From an uncultured Bacteroides sp. (lineage in GTDB: Bacteria; Bacteroidota; Bacteroidia; Bacteroidales; Bacteroidaceae), in the NCBI GenBank assembly GCA_900546645.1, contig URDR01000024.1, forward strand, positions 1-34,684: DNA of 34,684 bases. Reading direction: 5' to 3'. This document shows positions 14,380-24,341 of this stretch, piece by piece (positions within the stretch are counted from its first letter, which is position 1; each line of letters opens with the position of its first letter). The notes beneath the pieces were generated by a model. That model saw nothing but the letters and a program-made list of their open reading frames with translations, did not search any database and was not told where the DNA came from. The translations under genes were made by a program, and so were the position numbers.

Positions 14380-16515
14380 TTATTCTTCACTGAGTTTTTT
14401 TACGATTTTTTCCAGTGTATCTAATGACCTTGCATCTACCTTTATGTCTAAGATGTTTCCTTGTTTATCTACAATTTTATAGGTAGGGAAACTGTGTACC
14501 TGTAGAAAAGATTCAATTTTTTGTTGCTGCGGTGCCGGTAAATTGTAGTGATGGACATTTTCTCCGGTGACATTATATTGTTTGATCACGTTTTTCCACG
14601 TTTTGTCATTGCTCCGATTGGCCAAATACAGGTAGGCAATGGGATATTTGTTGAGTCGTTCATATTCTTCTTGCGAATGAGAAAGAGCCTCTTTGCAAGG
14701 AGCGCACCAAGTGCCCCATACGTCAATCAGTACGACTTTTCCTTTTAGAGGGGCAAGCAGTTTACGGAGAATATCTTCTCCTTCGTTAATGCCGGCCACT
14801 TCATCATTGCTGTGTAAACTGCTTTCGTATCTCAGCTCTTTTTTTTCGAGTGCCATATATTTTTCGTTTTCGCTCTTTAAAGCTGCTTGGGCAGCTTCCA
14901 TTTTGATATGCTCTTTTGCGAATGTTATCAGATGAGAATTCATCGGTTGGGCAGTGTATTCCAACCATTGAATGATTTCACTTGTGGCAAGTATGTCTTT
15001 CAGCGACTGCTCCATGCCTAATTCATTAGCTGTTTCCGTCATCATGTTTAGCCTGATAAGCGATGCATCCATATCTGCATTTATTTTCCTTTTTGAAGCA
15101 TGTTCATCCATGTAGTCTCGAAGCATATGACTGTAATCCCGAATCAGTGTATAGGGTTTTGGCAGGGCATCTCGTAACTGTCCGACATAGTCAAGATAAT
15201 GCTTTGGAATAAGCCGATCTTTTACATAAAATCGGGCTTGCATCAACGAACTTGCCAGTCCGCAGTTGTAGTGCTGAATACTGTAAATCTTATACCGTGT
15301 GGATAGTAAAGGGTGGGCTTCTACCAGTCGGTTATGCTCTTTCAGATATTTCTCTTGATGAGATTTGTATCTTTCCAAAATCTCATCGGCTGTTATTTTA
15401 CCCATTTCCTGTCTTTCGGGATAAAAATTGCTCCATGGAATAGGATAAGCCAGCAGTTCATTTTGTAAACGGGCATCTTTTCCCATGAAGATTTTATGTC
15501 CTCCTTTCATGTCATACAAGAGGAAATAGGTCTTGCCGGCTTCCAATGTGGTACGCACAAAAGTTCTTCCCCAGTCATTGAACACTTCAACCGAATTGAG
15601 TGCTGGAATTTTCGCATGGAATCGTCCTAATGAGTCCAGCTTGGCTGTAACACCGACTTGCTGGTCTATCAGTATGTCAGTATAGTTCACGGGGTATTCA
15701 TCACTTTGTTTTTTCATATTTTCCGGCATTCCCCGCAGCCAGCCTATCAGGTGAATGGTGTCATTCATCTGATAGCCATTGTCTTTGAAGCCAGTTCGGG
15801 TATCGGGCATCGGATAATCGGGCAGAGTGATGCCGTTGATTATCTCGTATTCGGCTTTTTGTCCGTCTATTATTATCTGGCGATGCGCTTTTTTACACTT
15901 TTCTACTTTTACCTTGATTTCTTTTCCTTCATTTTCGAGCAGAAACTCATATTGGTCATTATGCTGTTTCTTTTGTTTGTAGTTCCAAAAGCGGCAGTCA
16001 TAAATGGCAAACTTATCATAAAAAGAAATGTCCCATGTGCCGGTTTTCACATTTCTCCAGTTAGAAGGGAAAAGTTGCTTGGCTTGAGTTTCTATTGTTG
16101 TTATTCCTAGTAGCTTGAATGCGTCGGTTTCATGACCTTCTATAAAATCGAATTCACGGATATTTTTAGGTAGTGGTTCAAAATGAAAAACCAAGTCTGC
16201 ATTCCCGTCTGGAGCTAAAAAGGTTTCTTTGCCTAATTCCAATCCATCACAACCTTTTACGGCATAACTTTTTCCCTCTGCATTTAGGTAGGTATCTTTC
16301 GAAAAGCGTATCCAAAGTTCAGGTCGTAAGGACACATGCATATATACTCGAGTTTCATGCTTGTCAAATTCTACCCGGGTAATGTTTAACAAAGATGAGA
16401 AATATCCTTCAATCTGACTGTTTTCTTTTACGGCTGGCTGATGCCATATGGTCTGACTGTGGGCATGGCATAAGATGAGGCACATAAGAGCAAAAAATAG
16501 AATTTTTTTCTTCAT
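14380..16515 (-). CDS. Exported TlpA-like protein with C-terminal thioredoxin domain
   Basis: 711 residues. A signal peptide (MKKKILFFALMCLILCHAHS) sends it to the periplasm. Residues ~20-330 hold a long beta-rich region with no family I recognise, then a helical segment, then a C-terminal thioredoxin fold from ~585: VLIDVWGTWCAPC (the CAPC pair at 604-607) and the cis-proline loop FPTYKIVDKQG. This is the layout of Bacteroidetes TlpA/AhpC-TSA family thiol-disulfide oxidoreductases with large N-terminal domains. It probably reduces periplasmic disulfides; the partner is unknown. It stands alone; the GH3 gene lies just upstream on the same strand with ~100 nt between. Confidence 0.87.
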   Translation of the reverse strand: MKKKILFFALMCLILCHAHSQTIWHQPAVKENSQIEGYFSSLLNITRVEFDKHETRVYMHVSLRPELWIRFSKDTYLNAEGKSYAVKGCDGLELGKETFLAPDGNADLVFHFEPLPKNIREFDFIEGHETDAFKLLGITTIETQAKQLFPSNWRNVKTGTWDISFYDKFAIYDCRFWNYKQKKQHNDQYEFLLENEGKEIKVKVEKCKKAHRQIIIDGQKAEYEIINGITLPDYPMPDTRTGFKDNGYQMNDTIHLIGWLRGMPENMKKQSDEYPVNYTDILIDQQVGVTAKLDSLGRFHAKIPALNSVEVFNDWGRTFVRTTLEAGKTYFLLYDMKGGHKIFMGKDARLQNELLAYPIPWSNFYPERQEMGKITADEILERYKSHQEKYLKEHNRLVEAHPLLSTRYKIYSIQHYNCGLASSLMQARFYVKDRLIPKHYLDYVGQLRDALPKPYTLIRDYSHMLRDYMDEHASKRKINADMDASLIRLNMMTETANELGMEQSLKDILATSEIIQWLEYTAQPMNSHLITFAKEHIKMEAAQAALKSENEKYMALEKKELRYESSLHSNDEVAGINEGEDILRKLLAPLKGKVVLIDVWGTWCAPCKEALSHSQEEYERLNKYPIAYLYLANRSNDKTWKNVIKQYNVTGENVHHYNLPAPQQQKIESFLQVHSFPTYKIVDKQGNILDIKVDARSLDTLEKIVKKLSEE

Positions 16516-16619
16516 AGTTTTATATTTAGATGTTATTCTATAACGAATTGTATGGATGTTTTATTAAAAGTGAAATGTTTTTTATGTGTTAAGTTAATAT
16601 TAAAGAACTCTGTAGTTAA

Positions 16620-19220
16620 TTACATACGGGTAAGAGTCAGTTTCTGTAATTGTTTTCTGTCTGACGTACCTCCGTATAAGATTTCGTACTTGCCTTTCAT
16701 CGGGCGCATGGTATGAGTTGTGGTGTCAAACCATTCAAAACTTTCGGGAGTAAGCGTCAGTGTTATTTCTTGTTTTTCTCCTTTTTCCAGGTTGACACGT
16801 TTAAAGGCTCTCAGTGTATGCGATGGTCCTTCTATATCGTCCGGACGGCGGATATACACCTGTACTACTTCTTCTCCATCGTATTTTCCACTGTTGCTTA
16901 CTGGGATAGTAAGAGTTACATTCTCTGTATTTTTAGGTGTAGAAGTACTTAATCTGGCTTTTCCATAGCTGAATGTGGTATAGCTAAGTCCGTGGCCAAA
17001 GGGGAAGAGCGGAGTTTCCGCCATGTAGCGGTAGGTACGTCCTTTCATAGAATAGTCGAGAAAGTCAGGAAGCTGTTCGGTATTCTTGTAGAAAGTAACA
17101 GGCAGTTTTCCTGAAGGATTATAGTCACCCAGTAATACATCGGCTACGGCTGTTCCTCCAGCTTGTCCCGGATACCATGCCTGAAGGATTGCTTCGCAGT
17201 TTTGGGTTTCCGGTGTGAGGGCTACTGCCGATCCCGAGTAGTTTACAAAGATAATCCGTTTACCGGCTGCTTTTAGCCGTGCGATGAGCTGACGCTGAAT
17301 TTCCGGTAATTCGATGTGAGTGCGGTCGCCTCCTTTAAATCCAGGAATAGTAACGCGCATTTCTTCTCCTTCGAGCGAGGGAGATATACCTCCGGCAAAG
17401 ATTACAATATCAGCATCTTTTACTCGTTCTACTGACTTTTCCAAGTTCACCGGAGCGTCACGTCCCATGTCAAATTCCAAAGAGGCAGCACGGTCTTTGC
17501 TGTCGAATACAAATTCAATATCCAGTTTATATGACTTTCCTTTTTCAGCATGCAGGGTATAAATCTTGTCGTTGTTTTTCATGAAGCGGCTCTTGGCTAC
17601 TTCTTTTCCATTGACAGAAAGGCGTACAGCACCGTGCGACTGGAAGCAGAAGCCGATGTCTTCCGTTTTTTCAGGAGTAAATACAGTCTCATAATGCGCT
17701 GAGAAATCTTGGATATTTACCCCTGAAGCAAATGTGGTTCCTCCGGTAGTGATGAAGCGGAAAGGCGTGCTGACCTGTGTAACGACTGCAGGTTCACCCT
17801 TAAGTGAAGGGTTATTCCAGTAAGTTGCTTTGAATCCGGTCTTTCCATTAACTTTGCATTGGTGGAATACGCTTTCCAAAGCAATGTTGGAAGTGCGGTC
17901 ACATCCCGGTTCGTAGATAAACTGTGCCTCAGGAATACGTGATTTCAGTGCTTCAAGCAAGGTGACAGTATGTGAAGGGTAGCCGTTATAATTTCCCCAT
18001 TGCATCACAGAGTCATTCGCGTTAGGACCCATCAGTGCAATTTTTTGATTGTCCTTTAATGGTAAAATTCCATTTTTGTTTTGTAGAAGTACGATACTTT
18101 CGCGTGCTATCTTTAGCGCTTGGTCGCGATGTTTCTTGCTGTCAACCACACTATAAGGAATCTTTGTCCACGATACGAGTTCGGGATCGTCCATTTCTCC
18201 CAGCTCGAAGCGGGCTTTCAGCAGACGCTTTACTGAGATGTCAATTTGTGATTCATCTATTAATCTGGCTTTGACAGCTTCGGGAAGTGTGGCATAGTCA
18301 GAGCCGCATTCCACGTCAGTTCCACTCAATACCGCACCGGCTGCAGCATGTTGTTGGGAAGGATGTGTTTCATGACGTCCTTTTACCCATAAGTCATTGA
18401 TTGCCCAGCAGTCGGATACAACCATCTCTTTATAGCCCCATTCATTGCGTAATATTTGTACAAGCAGGCGGTTACTTCCGCAGCAGGCCTCTCCTTCAAA
18501 ACGGTTATAGGCACACATTACTTCTTTGACGTTGGCTTTTTGAACAAGATCTTTGAATGCCGGGAGATAAGTTTCCCATAAGTCGCGCAGAGAGATGTTT
18601 TCGGCATTAAACTCATGGCGGTTCCATTCCGGACCCGAGTGAACGGCAAAATGTTTGGCGCAAGCGTGCAGCTTATCGTATTTACTGTCTTCCGGTCCCT
18701 GTAAACCACGTACTACAGCCATCCCCATTTGTCCGGTCAGGTAAGGGTCTTCTCCGTAGGTTTCCTGTCCTCTTCCCCAGCGCGGGTCTCTGAAAATATT
18801 TACATTAGGAGTCCAGAATGTTAATCCCTGATAACGTTTAAGTCCGCCTTTTTTACTGAATTCGGTGGTTTTTGCACGAGCTTCATCCGATACAGATGTG
18901 AAGACTTCATAAAGAAGTTCGTTGTCAAATGAGGCCGCCATACCAATGGCTTGCGGATATACAGTGGCAAGTCCGGCACGTCCTACTCCATGTAATGCTT
19001 CATTCCACCAGTCGTATTCTTTGATGCCGAGCCGGGGAATAGCCGGTGACGTGTTTTGCATTAATGCCGCTTTTTCTTCCAGTGTCAGCCGGCCAAGCAA
19101 ATCCTCAGCTCGCTGTTCCGGTGACAAGTTCGGGTTCTGATAAGGGAGTTGTTGTGCCGAAAGCGGCATAACGGTTAATAGACAGCCCACCCCAATGAGC
19201 TTCTTCATTTTTTTATTCAT
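16620..19220 (-). CDS. Glycoside hydrolase family 3 enzyme with PA14 insert (beta-xylosidase/glucosidase type)
   Basis: 866 residues. Signal peptide MNKKMKKLIGVGCLLTVMPL with cleavage after SAQ. The GH3 N-terminal barrel carries YDWWNEALHGVGRAG, a motif common in xylosidase-type GH3 enzymes, KHFAVHSGPEWNRH and the nucleophile loop VVSDCWAIND (Asp270). A PA14 carbohydrate-binding insert sits at about 440-580 (ATYWNNPSLKGEPAVV). The second GH3 domain and a fibronectin III-like domain (VQVYIRRP, KRVNLEKGEKQ) follow to the C-terminus. It removes terminal beta-linked sugars from plant glycans in the periplasm. No SusC/SusD pair is nearby, so it is not in a visible polysaccharide-utilisation locus. 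Substrate assignment to xylose or glucose is uncertain. Confidence 0.92.
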   Translation of the reverse strand: MNKKMKKLIGVGCLLTVMPLSAQQLPYQNPNLSPEQRAEDLLGRLTLEEKAALMQNTSPAIPRLGIKEYDWWNEALHGVGRAGLATVYPQAIGMAASFDNELLYEVFTSVSDEARAKTTEFSKKGGLKRYQGLTFWTPNVNIFRDPRWGRGQETYGEDPYLTGQMGMAVVRGLQGPEDSKYDKLHACAKHFAVHSGPEWNRHEFNAENISLRDLWETYLPAFKDLVQKANVKEVMCAYNRFEGEACCGSNRLLVQILRNEWGYKEMVVSDCWAINDLWVKGRHETHPSQQHAAAGAVLSGTDVECGSDYATLPEAVKARLIDESQIDISVKRLLKARFELGEMDDPELVSWTKIPYSVVDSKKHRDQALKIARESIVLLQNKNGILPLKDNQKIALMGPNANDSVMQWGNYNGYPSHTVTLLEALKSRIPEAQFIYEPGCDRTSNIALESVFHQCKVNGKTGFKATYWNNPSLKGEPAVVTQVSTPFRFITTGGTTFASGVNIQDFSAHYETVFTPEKTEDIGFCFQSHGAVRLSVNGKEVAKSRFMKNNDKIYTLHAEKGKSYKLDIEFVFDSKDRAASLEFDMGRDAPVNLEKSVERVKDADIVIFAGGISPSLEGEEMRVTIPGFKGGDRTHIELPEIQRQLIARLKAAGKRIIFVNYSGSAVALTPETQNCEAILQAWYPGQAGGTAVADVLLGDYNPSGKLPVTFYKNTEQLPDFLDYSMKGRTYRYMAETPLFPFGHGLSYTTFSYGKARLSTSTPKNTENVTLTIPVSNSGKYDGEEVVQVYIRRPDDIEGPSHTLRAFKRVNLEKGEKQEITLTLTPESFEWFDTTTHTMRPMKGKYEILYGGTSDRKQLQKLTLTRM

Positions 19221-19254
19221 GTCTTAAATAAGTATTTGATTTTAATGTTCACTA

Positions 19255-19282
19255 CAAATTTAAGCAATCTATAAGCTTCAAA
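19255..19282 (-). promoter_or_regulatory. Possible promoter of the GH3 gene
   Basis: Minus-strand TAAATTTG (19255-19262) fits the -7 consensus; TTTG at 19279-19282 could be the -33 box, though the 16-bp spacer is shorter than usual. The start would fall about 30 nt before ATG 19220. Confidence 0.4.
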
Positions 19283-19316
19283 GGGGTGTTTTTTGTTACA
19301 GAATTTTTCAAGATTG

Positions 19317-22091
19317 TTACATGCTTAGTTTTTCAGCTAAAAACTGTCCGGTATAAGAAGCAGCACATTGGGCTACTTCCTCTGGAGTGCCGGCTATTAC
19401 GAGATTTCCTCCCATCTCTCCTCCTTCGGGTCCGAGGTCGATAATATAGTCGGCACATTTAATTACATCCATATTATGTTCGATAATAATCAATGTATGT
19501 CCCCGTTCAATCAAAGAATTAAAGACAGTGAGTAATTTTTTAATATCATGAAAGTGTAAGCCGGTAGTCGGTTCATCGAACACAAAGATTGTGGGCTGTA
19601 TTTTCTCAAGGCTTAAGAAGTAAGCCAGTTTGACGCGTTGACTTTCACCTCCTGACAGGGTGGAAGACGACTGTCCCAACTTGAGATAGCCTAATCCGAC
19701 ACTTTGCAATGGTAATAGTTTTTTGACAATTTTTTTCTGATTGTGTTCGGTGAAGAACTCGATGGCCTGATTAACGGTCATTTCCAGTATGTCAAATATA
19801 TTTTTCTCTTCATATTTTACTTCCAGTGTATCATTTTTGAAGCGTTTACCATGACAAGATTCACACTCCAATACCAAGTCGGCCATGAATTGCATTTCCA
19901 CTGTTACAGTTCCTTCTCCTTTACATTCTTCGCACCGGCCTCCTTCGCTGTTGAATGAGAAATAACCGGCTGTATATCCCATCTGTTTGGCAAGTGGCTG
20001 TTCAGCAAATAACTTGCGTATTTCATCGTATGCCTTGACATAAGTTACCGGATTGCTGCGTGAGGATTTTCCGATAGGATTCTGGTCAACAAATTCAATG
20101 TTGCTGACTTGCTTTATGTCACCTTCCAGTGCGATGAATTCTCCTGGCCGGTCGGTTGCTTCGCTGTATTCGCGTTTTAATGCTTTATAGAAAATATCGC
20201 GGACTAACGTACTTTTTCCAGAACCGCTGACTCCGGTAACTACCGTCATCACATTAAGAGGGAAACGTACATTGATTCCTTTCAGATTATTTTCACGTGC
20301 TCCTTTTATTTCAATGTAATTATTCCACGACCTGTGAGTTTGAGGCAGGTCAATGGTTTCTTCACCTAACAGGTATTTTACTGTATAGCTATTGCTTCCT
20401 TTATGCAGGTTGTTCATATTTCCCTGGTAAACGATTTCTCCTCCCAGACGTCCTGCATCGGGACCGATATCAATGATATAGTCGGCAGCCCGTATAATTT
20501 CCTCGTCGTGTTCTACTACAACAACCGTATTTCCCAGTTGCTGTAACTGGCGCAATACTTTGATAAGGCGGTCGGTGTCTCGGCTATGCAGTCCGATGCT
20601 TGGTTCATCTAAGATATAGAGTGAGCCTACCAAACTACTTCCCAAAGAAGTGGCGAGGTTGATTCGCTGGCTTTCTCCTCCGGAGAGTGTGTTGCTCATT
20701 CGGTTCAGCGTTAAATATCCTAGCCCTACATTGTCAAGAAAACTCAGGCGGCTTTTAATTTCATTGAGCAAACGGGTTGCTATGAGGGTATCGTGTTCGC
20801 TAAGTTCTAAAGTACGGAAAAATTCACGAAGTTGATAAACGGGCATTTCAACCAGTTCTAAAATGTTTTTTCCTCCTACCTTAATGTAATTTGCACTTTC
20901 TTTCAGCCGGCTTCCATGACAAGCCGGGCAGATGGTTTTTCCCCGGTAGCGTGCCAGCATAACCCGATACTGGATTTTATACTGGTTTTCTTCCAGCATT
21001 TTGAAGAAAGAATCAATACAGACTTTATCACGAGGACCGTGCCAGAGATAGTCTTTCTGCTCTTGCGTAAGTTCGTAATAAGGAGTGAAAATAGGAAAGT
21101 CGTGATTAGGCGCTTCGCGTAGGAACTCAGTGAGCCATTCGCCCATCTTTTCACCGCGCCAACATAACACCGCTCCATCATAAACACTAAGCGCACGGTT
21201 AGGAATAACCAAATGTTCATCAATCCCTATTACATTACCGAATCCTTCACAAACCGGACAGGCCCCGATGGGGGAATTGAAAGAAAACATCTGGTCATTG
21301 GGTTCTTCAAATTTAATGCCGTCGGCTTCAAACTTTGTGCTGAATGCGTGAAGACGACTTTCGCCATCGGGTTGATAAAAACGGAGCATGCAGGTTCCAT
21401 CGCCTTCATACATGGCAGTTTCAGCCGAGTCGGTCAGTCGGCTGATAGCATCTTTGCTATCGTCGCAGCTCATACGGTCAACCAGCAGATAGACTTTATC
21501 GGAAGCATCATACGTATAGTCTTCAATCCGAACCATTTCACCATCTACCTCCAGGCGGGTAAACCCTTGTTTGAAATCCATTTCAATCTGTTCGGTAACT
21601 GAGCGTCCTTCTCGTGGAATGATGGGAGTTAGCACAGTGTAGCGTGTACCCTTGGGGTAGGAAAGCATGCAATTGACGATGTCTTCCGGACTGTCTTTTT
21701 TTACGAGCTGCCCACTGGTGGGAGAGTAAGTCTTTCCGATGCGTGCAAATAACAATCTCAGATATTCATAAATTTCGGTCGAAGTGCCTACCGTCGACCG
21801 TGGATTACGGCTGATTACTTTTTGCTCGATAGCAATGGCAGGCGGAATGCCTTTGATAAAGTCGCATTCCGGTTTGCTCATGCGTCCTAAGAATTGGCGT
21901 GCGTAAGAAGACAGGCTTTCCACGTAACGCCGTTGCCCTTCGGCATAGAGTGTATCAAAGGCAAGTGATGATTTTCCAGAACCGGATAGTCCGGTAATGA
22001 CCACTAACTTGTTTCTTGGTATTTCTACATCTATATTTTTCAGGTTATTTACCTTGGCTCCTTTAATGGAGATTGATTTGCTTTCAGACAT
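19317..22091 (-). CDS. uvrA: Excinuclease ABC subunit A
   Basis: 924 residues, close to the usual length. UvrA is the damage-recognition ATPase of nucleotide excision repair and works with UvrB. Both ABC ATPase modules are complete: Walker A GLSGSGKSS (~35) and GVSGSGKST, two LSGGESQR signatures, and Walker B YILDEPS and VFDEPTTGLH. Zinc-binding cysteines are present (CPVCEGFG, CPACHGSR; CEECKGEG, CESCHGKRF). It is the second gene of a minus-strand pair: a HAD phosphatase gene ends 42 nt upstream. Nothing looks truncated. Bacteroidales often have two uvrA paralogues; this could be either. Confidence 0.95.
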   Translation of the reverse strand: MSESKSISIKGAKVNNLKNIDVEIPRNKLVVITGLSGSGKSSLAFDTLYAEGQRRYVESLSSYARQFLGRMSKPECDFIKGIPPAIAIEQKVISRNPRSTVGTSTEIYEYLRLLFARIGKTYSPTSGQLVKKDSPEDIVNCMLSYPKGTRYTVLTPIIPREGRSVTEQIEMDFKQGFTRLEVDGEMVRIEDYTYDASDKVYLLVDRMSCDDSKDAISRLTDSAETAMYEGDGTCMLRFYQPDGESRLHAFSTKFEADGIKFEEPNDQMFSFNSPIGACPVCEGFGNVIGIDEHLVIPNRALSVYDGAVLCWRGEKMGEWLTEFLREAPNHDFPIFTPYYELTQEQKDYLWHGPRDKVCIDSFFKMLEENQYKIQYRVMLARYRGKTICPACHGSRLKESANYIKVGGKNILELVEMPVYQLREFFRTLELSEHDTLIATRLLNEIKSRLSFLDNVGLGYLTLNRMSNTLSGGESQRINLATSLGSSLVGSLYILDEPSIGLHSRDTDRLIKVLRQLQQLGNTVVVVEHDEEIIRAADYIIDIGPDAGRLGGEIVYQGNMNNLHKGSNSYTVKYLLGEETIDLPQTHRSWNNYIEIKGARENNLKGINVRFPLNVMTVVTGVSGSGKSTLVRDIFYKALKREYSEATDRPGEFIALEGDIKQVSNIEFVDQNPIGKSSRSNPVTYVKAYDEIRKLFAEQPLAKQMGYTAGYFSFNSEGGRCEECKGEGTVTVEMQFMADLVLECESCHGKRFKNDTLEVKYEEKNIFDILEMTVNQAIEFFTEHNQKKIVKKLLPLQSVGLGYLKLGQSSSTLSGGESQRVKLAYFLSLEKIQPTIFVFDEPTTGLHFHDIKKLLTVFNSLIERGHTLIIIEHNMDVIKCADYIIDLGPEGGEMGGNLVIAGTPEEVAQCAASYTGQFLAEKLSM

Positions 22092-22133
22092 GCTTCTATG
22101 TTTCTGTAAGATAGATTGATATACCTTACGGGG

Positions 22134-22775
22134 TTATCGGATTAGTGCGTATAAGTCGGGGGAAATAAACAGATGTGGATAAGTTTCTAATTCTTCGCGT
22201 GTGGTAGCTCCGTGAAGAATTCCCACAAAATCAGTCTTCCCCGCTTGTGCTGTTTCGGCATCTACTGTGCTGTCACCTATGTATAAAGTATCTTCGTTAC
22301 GGCAGCCCAATCGGTTGATAGCCAACAATAATCCTTCAGGTGATGGCTTAGCTGTTTTCACATCCTCTCCTCCGATAATGATATCCATGAAACCGGCAGG
22401 CAGATGCTGGCTTAATAGTTCTTGAATACGGTAACGGTATTTGGTTGAGATAATCCCTATTTTGCTTCCTTTCTGTTTTAGGGTAGTTAACACCTCTATC
22501 GTTTCCGGATAAAGCGTAGTGTTTACTGTCATATGAACGTCGGCTTCTTTTACGTATTCAGTCCGGTAAGCTTCCAGTATATCCGGCTGGGTTATTCCAG
22601 TCAGAATAGAAAAAGATTCTTGCAGGGTCTTACCGATGGTCCGTTTTATCGTTTCATCGCTGATGCCGGTATGGCCGTGACATTCAAGAACATGGCGGAA
22701 GCATTTTACAATGCCTCGCGAAGAGTCGGCTAAGGTATAGTCGAAGTCAAACAAATATGCTGCGTATTGTTTCAT
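22134..22775 (-). CDS. HAD-family phosphatase (phosphoglycolate phosphatase-like)
   Basis: About 213 residues. HAD motif I FDFDYTLADSS, motif II ISTKY, the lysine motif TAKPSPEG and motif IV YIGDSTVDAETAQAG are all present, with a helical cap between motif I and II, as in Gph/PGP-type phosphatases that act on small phosphate esters. The frame can be extended upstream to 22811, but the -7 box at 22801-22808 would place the transcription start near 22794, so ATG 22775 (MKQYAAYLFDFDYTLADSS) is the start. It precedes uvrA by 42 nt and may be cotranscribed with it. Substrate unknown. Confidence 0.9.
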   Translation of the reverse strand: MKQYAAYLFDFDYTLADSSRGIVKCFRHVLECHGHTGISDETIKRTIGKTLQESFSILTGITQPDILEAYRTEYVKEADVHMTVNTTLYPETIEVLTTLKQKGSKIGIISTKYRYRIQELLSQHLPAGFMDIIIGGEDVKTAKPSPEGLLLAINRLGCRNEDTLYIGDSTVDAETAQAGKTDFVGILHGATTREELETYPHLFISPDLYALIR

Positions 22776-22800
22776 AATCATCATTAAAAAAAGATGCTTA

Positions 22801-22808
22801 CAAAAATA
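22801..22808 (-). promoter_or_regulatory. -7 box for the HAD phosphatase-uvrA unit
   Basis: Minus-strand TATTTTTG, 26 nt upstream of ATG 22775; it rules out the longer start at 22811. No clear -33 box. Confidence 0.5.
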
Positions 22809-22865
22809 CATTATTTTGTTTGAACTTGCGGAGCTTTTGGATGATTTTTCCGCAAGATTTAGACC

Positions 22866-23338
22866 TCAGATGGTTTTCTTCCGAGCCAGTTCTGCCCGAA
22901 TCCGGCTGAGCGACTGTGGGGTGATATAGAGATACGAAGCAATATATTTTAGAGGAACATAACGCAGTAGTTCCGGCTCTTTCTCAAGTAAGGCAAGATA
23001 GCGCTCTTTTGCTTGTGAGGAGCCGCTGTGGATATGCCACGTTTCCATATCCATGAGAAGATGTTCGAATAGGTTTCTTCCCATTCGGGCATGGTTGACC
23101 GATGAGTTCAAGAACTTTTCTATCCGGCTTTTCGGAAGGTGATATACTATGTTGTCATTCATGGCTTCTTTCCTTCGGATATGATGTAAAAGGAGGAATT
23201 TTGTTCTCCTTCGCGAACCAGACAGCTCCCTTTTTTATATGCGATGGGTTCCATTAATGTCAGCAAATGCAATCCGTCATCAAGGGGAACATGATACTTT
23301 TCGCAAAAACGTCGGGCTACAGTTTCCATAAGAATCAT
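22866..23338 (-). pseudogene. Crp/Fnr-type transcription regulator, frameshifted and internally deleted
   Basis: From ATG 23338 the minus strand reads MILMETVARRFCEKYHVPLD through LHLLTLMEPIAYKKG, the start of a cyclic-nucleotide-binding (cNMP) domain. After KKG, at an A5G3 run, the frame shifts by one base and continues in another frame as SCLVREGEQNSSFYIISEG. That frame ends soon after; the rest of the cNMP domain (~50-60 residues) is missing. The C-terminal part follows as MNDNIVYHLPKSRIEKFLNS to PLKYIASYLYITPQSLSRIR, the helix-turn-helix region of this family. A normal protein has about 190-200 residues. The gene is next to a broken MATE gene; the pair may have been functionally linked. 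Confidence 0.85.
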
Positions 23339-23350
23339 AGTTTATACCTG

Positions 23351-23358
23351 CAAAGGTA
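23351..23358 (-). promoter_or_regulatory. -7 box of the broken crp-type gene
   Basis: Minus-strand TACCTTTG, 12 nt upstream of ATG 23338, so transcription would begin only a few bases before that start codon (or the second ATG at 23329 is used). Confidence 0.45.
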
Positions 23359-23362
23359 ATAA

Positions 23363-24168
23363 TCATCGAGAATCTTGCTTGCGTCCGCGACAATAAATTG
23401 TGAGAATGAAGAGAAAAGTTAGAAATTTGGATACCGGTACAGCCAGCCAAATGCCCGGGACTCCGGCTATTTGAGGCATGAGCCAAAAGTTGAGTAATAT
23501 TAGGATGAAGCCCCGCAAAAGGGTAATAGACATGGCTGGACGGTCACGTTTGATGCTTTGAAAGTAACCGATGGATATGATGTTTATGCCGAAGCATATC
23601 CCATTCGAAGACAAAGATGAATAAATAGTCTAAGATGATGTTGATTAGTGCCGGAATGATGTTGCATACCATGGCATAATTGGGGGAGCCGTCAAGACGG
23701 ACAAAAAACATGCCGGAACTGAGCAGGGCGATGAAGGGAAGAAAAGGCATAAACCAATATATATTCTACTGCTAAGGGTAAAAGACGTTCCGAGTTTCCC
23801 AGGCAAAGAGCTACTTTCTCTGTGTTGCACAAAACGAAAACGGCATATGCTGTCAAGAGCAGAGAGGAAACGATAACGGCTTGGGTGATATTGATTTGGG
23901 CTACTTTGATTTTCCTGTGTGAAAGGTGGATTGAAGCAACTACTGATGCACCGATGCCGAACATTAAGGCAACCCCAGTGTTGAGAAGAAAAAGAGGAGC
24001 GGTAATATTGACGGCAGCCAGTGCATCACTGCCTATTCCTTTGCCTACAAAAATTCCATCCGTTATAATAAATATGGCAGAGAATACCATTCCCAGTACG
24101 GTTGGGATAAGTAATTTCCGAAAAAGTCTCGGAATGTTCATGGTTCCCAAATCGATGCTATCTTTCAT
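23363..24168 (-). pseudogene. MATE-family multidrug/Na+ antiporter, frameshifted and internally deleted
   Basis: MATE transporters have about 450 residues and 12 membrane helices. Three frames in order carry parts of one: MKDSIDLGTMNIPRLFRKLL to EYILVY (~140 residues, with the FIITDGIFVGKGIGSDALAA and ALMFGIGAS motifs); after a 1-2 nt shift, PFLPFIALLSSGMFFVRLDG to FIFVFEW (~40 residues); then, after a second junction, FGINIISIGYFQSIKRDRPA to the C-terminal end (~75 residues). A central block of the order of 150 residues or more is missing at the second junction near 23610. The start is ATG 24168, not the upstream TTG 24177. No functional transporter can be made. Confidence 0.9.
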
Positions 24169-24217
24169 ACGTTTCAATGTGAAGAATTATTCTTTTTAAG
24201 TGAATGCAAAAGTGCGG

Positions 24218-24225
24218 CAAAGGTA
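24218..24225 (-). promoter_or_regulatory. -7 box of the broken MATE gene
   Basis: Minus-strand TACCTTTG, about 50 nt upstream of ATG 24168. It is divergent from the men operon -7 box at 24300-24307. Confidence 0.45.
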
Positions 24226-24299
24226 GTTGAATGTGGATATAGAAAGATTAACATTTGGTAATTTCTTTCAAAGTCATCGGGAATTAAGTTGGAAATGTT

Positions 24300-24307
24300 T
24301 ATTTTTG
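24300..24307 (+). promoter_or_regulatory. -7 box of the men operon
   Basis: TATTTTTG on the plus strand. Transcription is expected near 24314, which excludes ATG 24309 as start of the first gene and supports ATG 24342. No clear -33 box at the normal spacing. Confidence 0.5.
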
Positions 24308-24341
24308 CATGATATATACAATTGAACTTAAAATGCAAACA

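Noticed and set aside
14004..14390. 128-codon minus-strand open frame after aspA
   Set aside because: It spans the aspA terminator, has biased low-complexity composition (K, F, Q) and matches no family.
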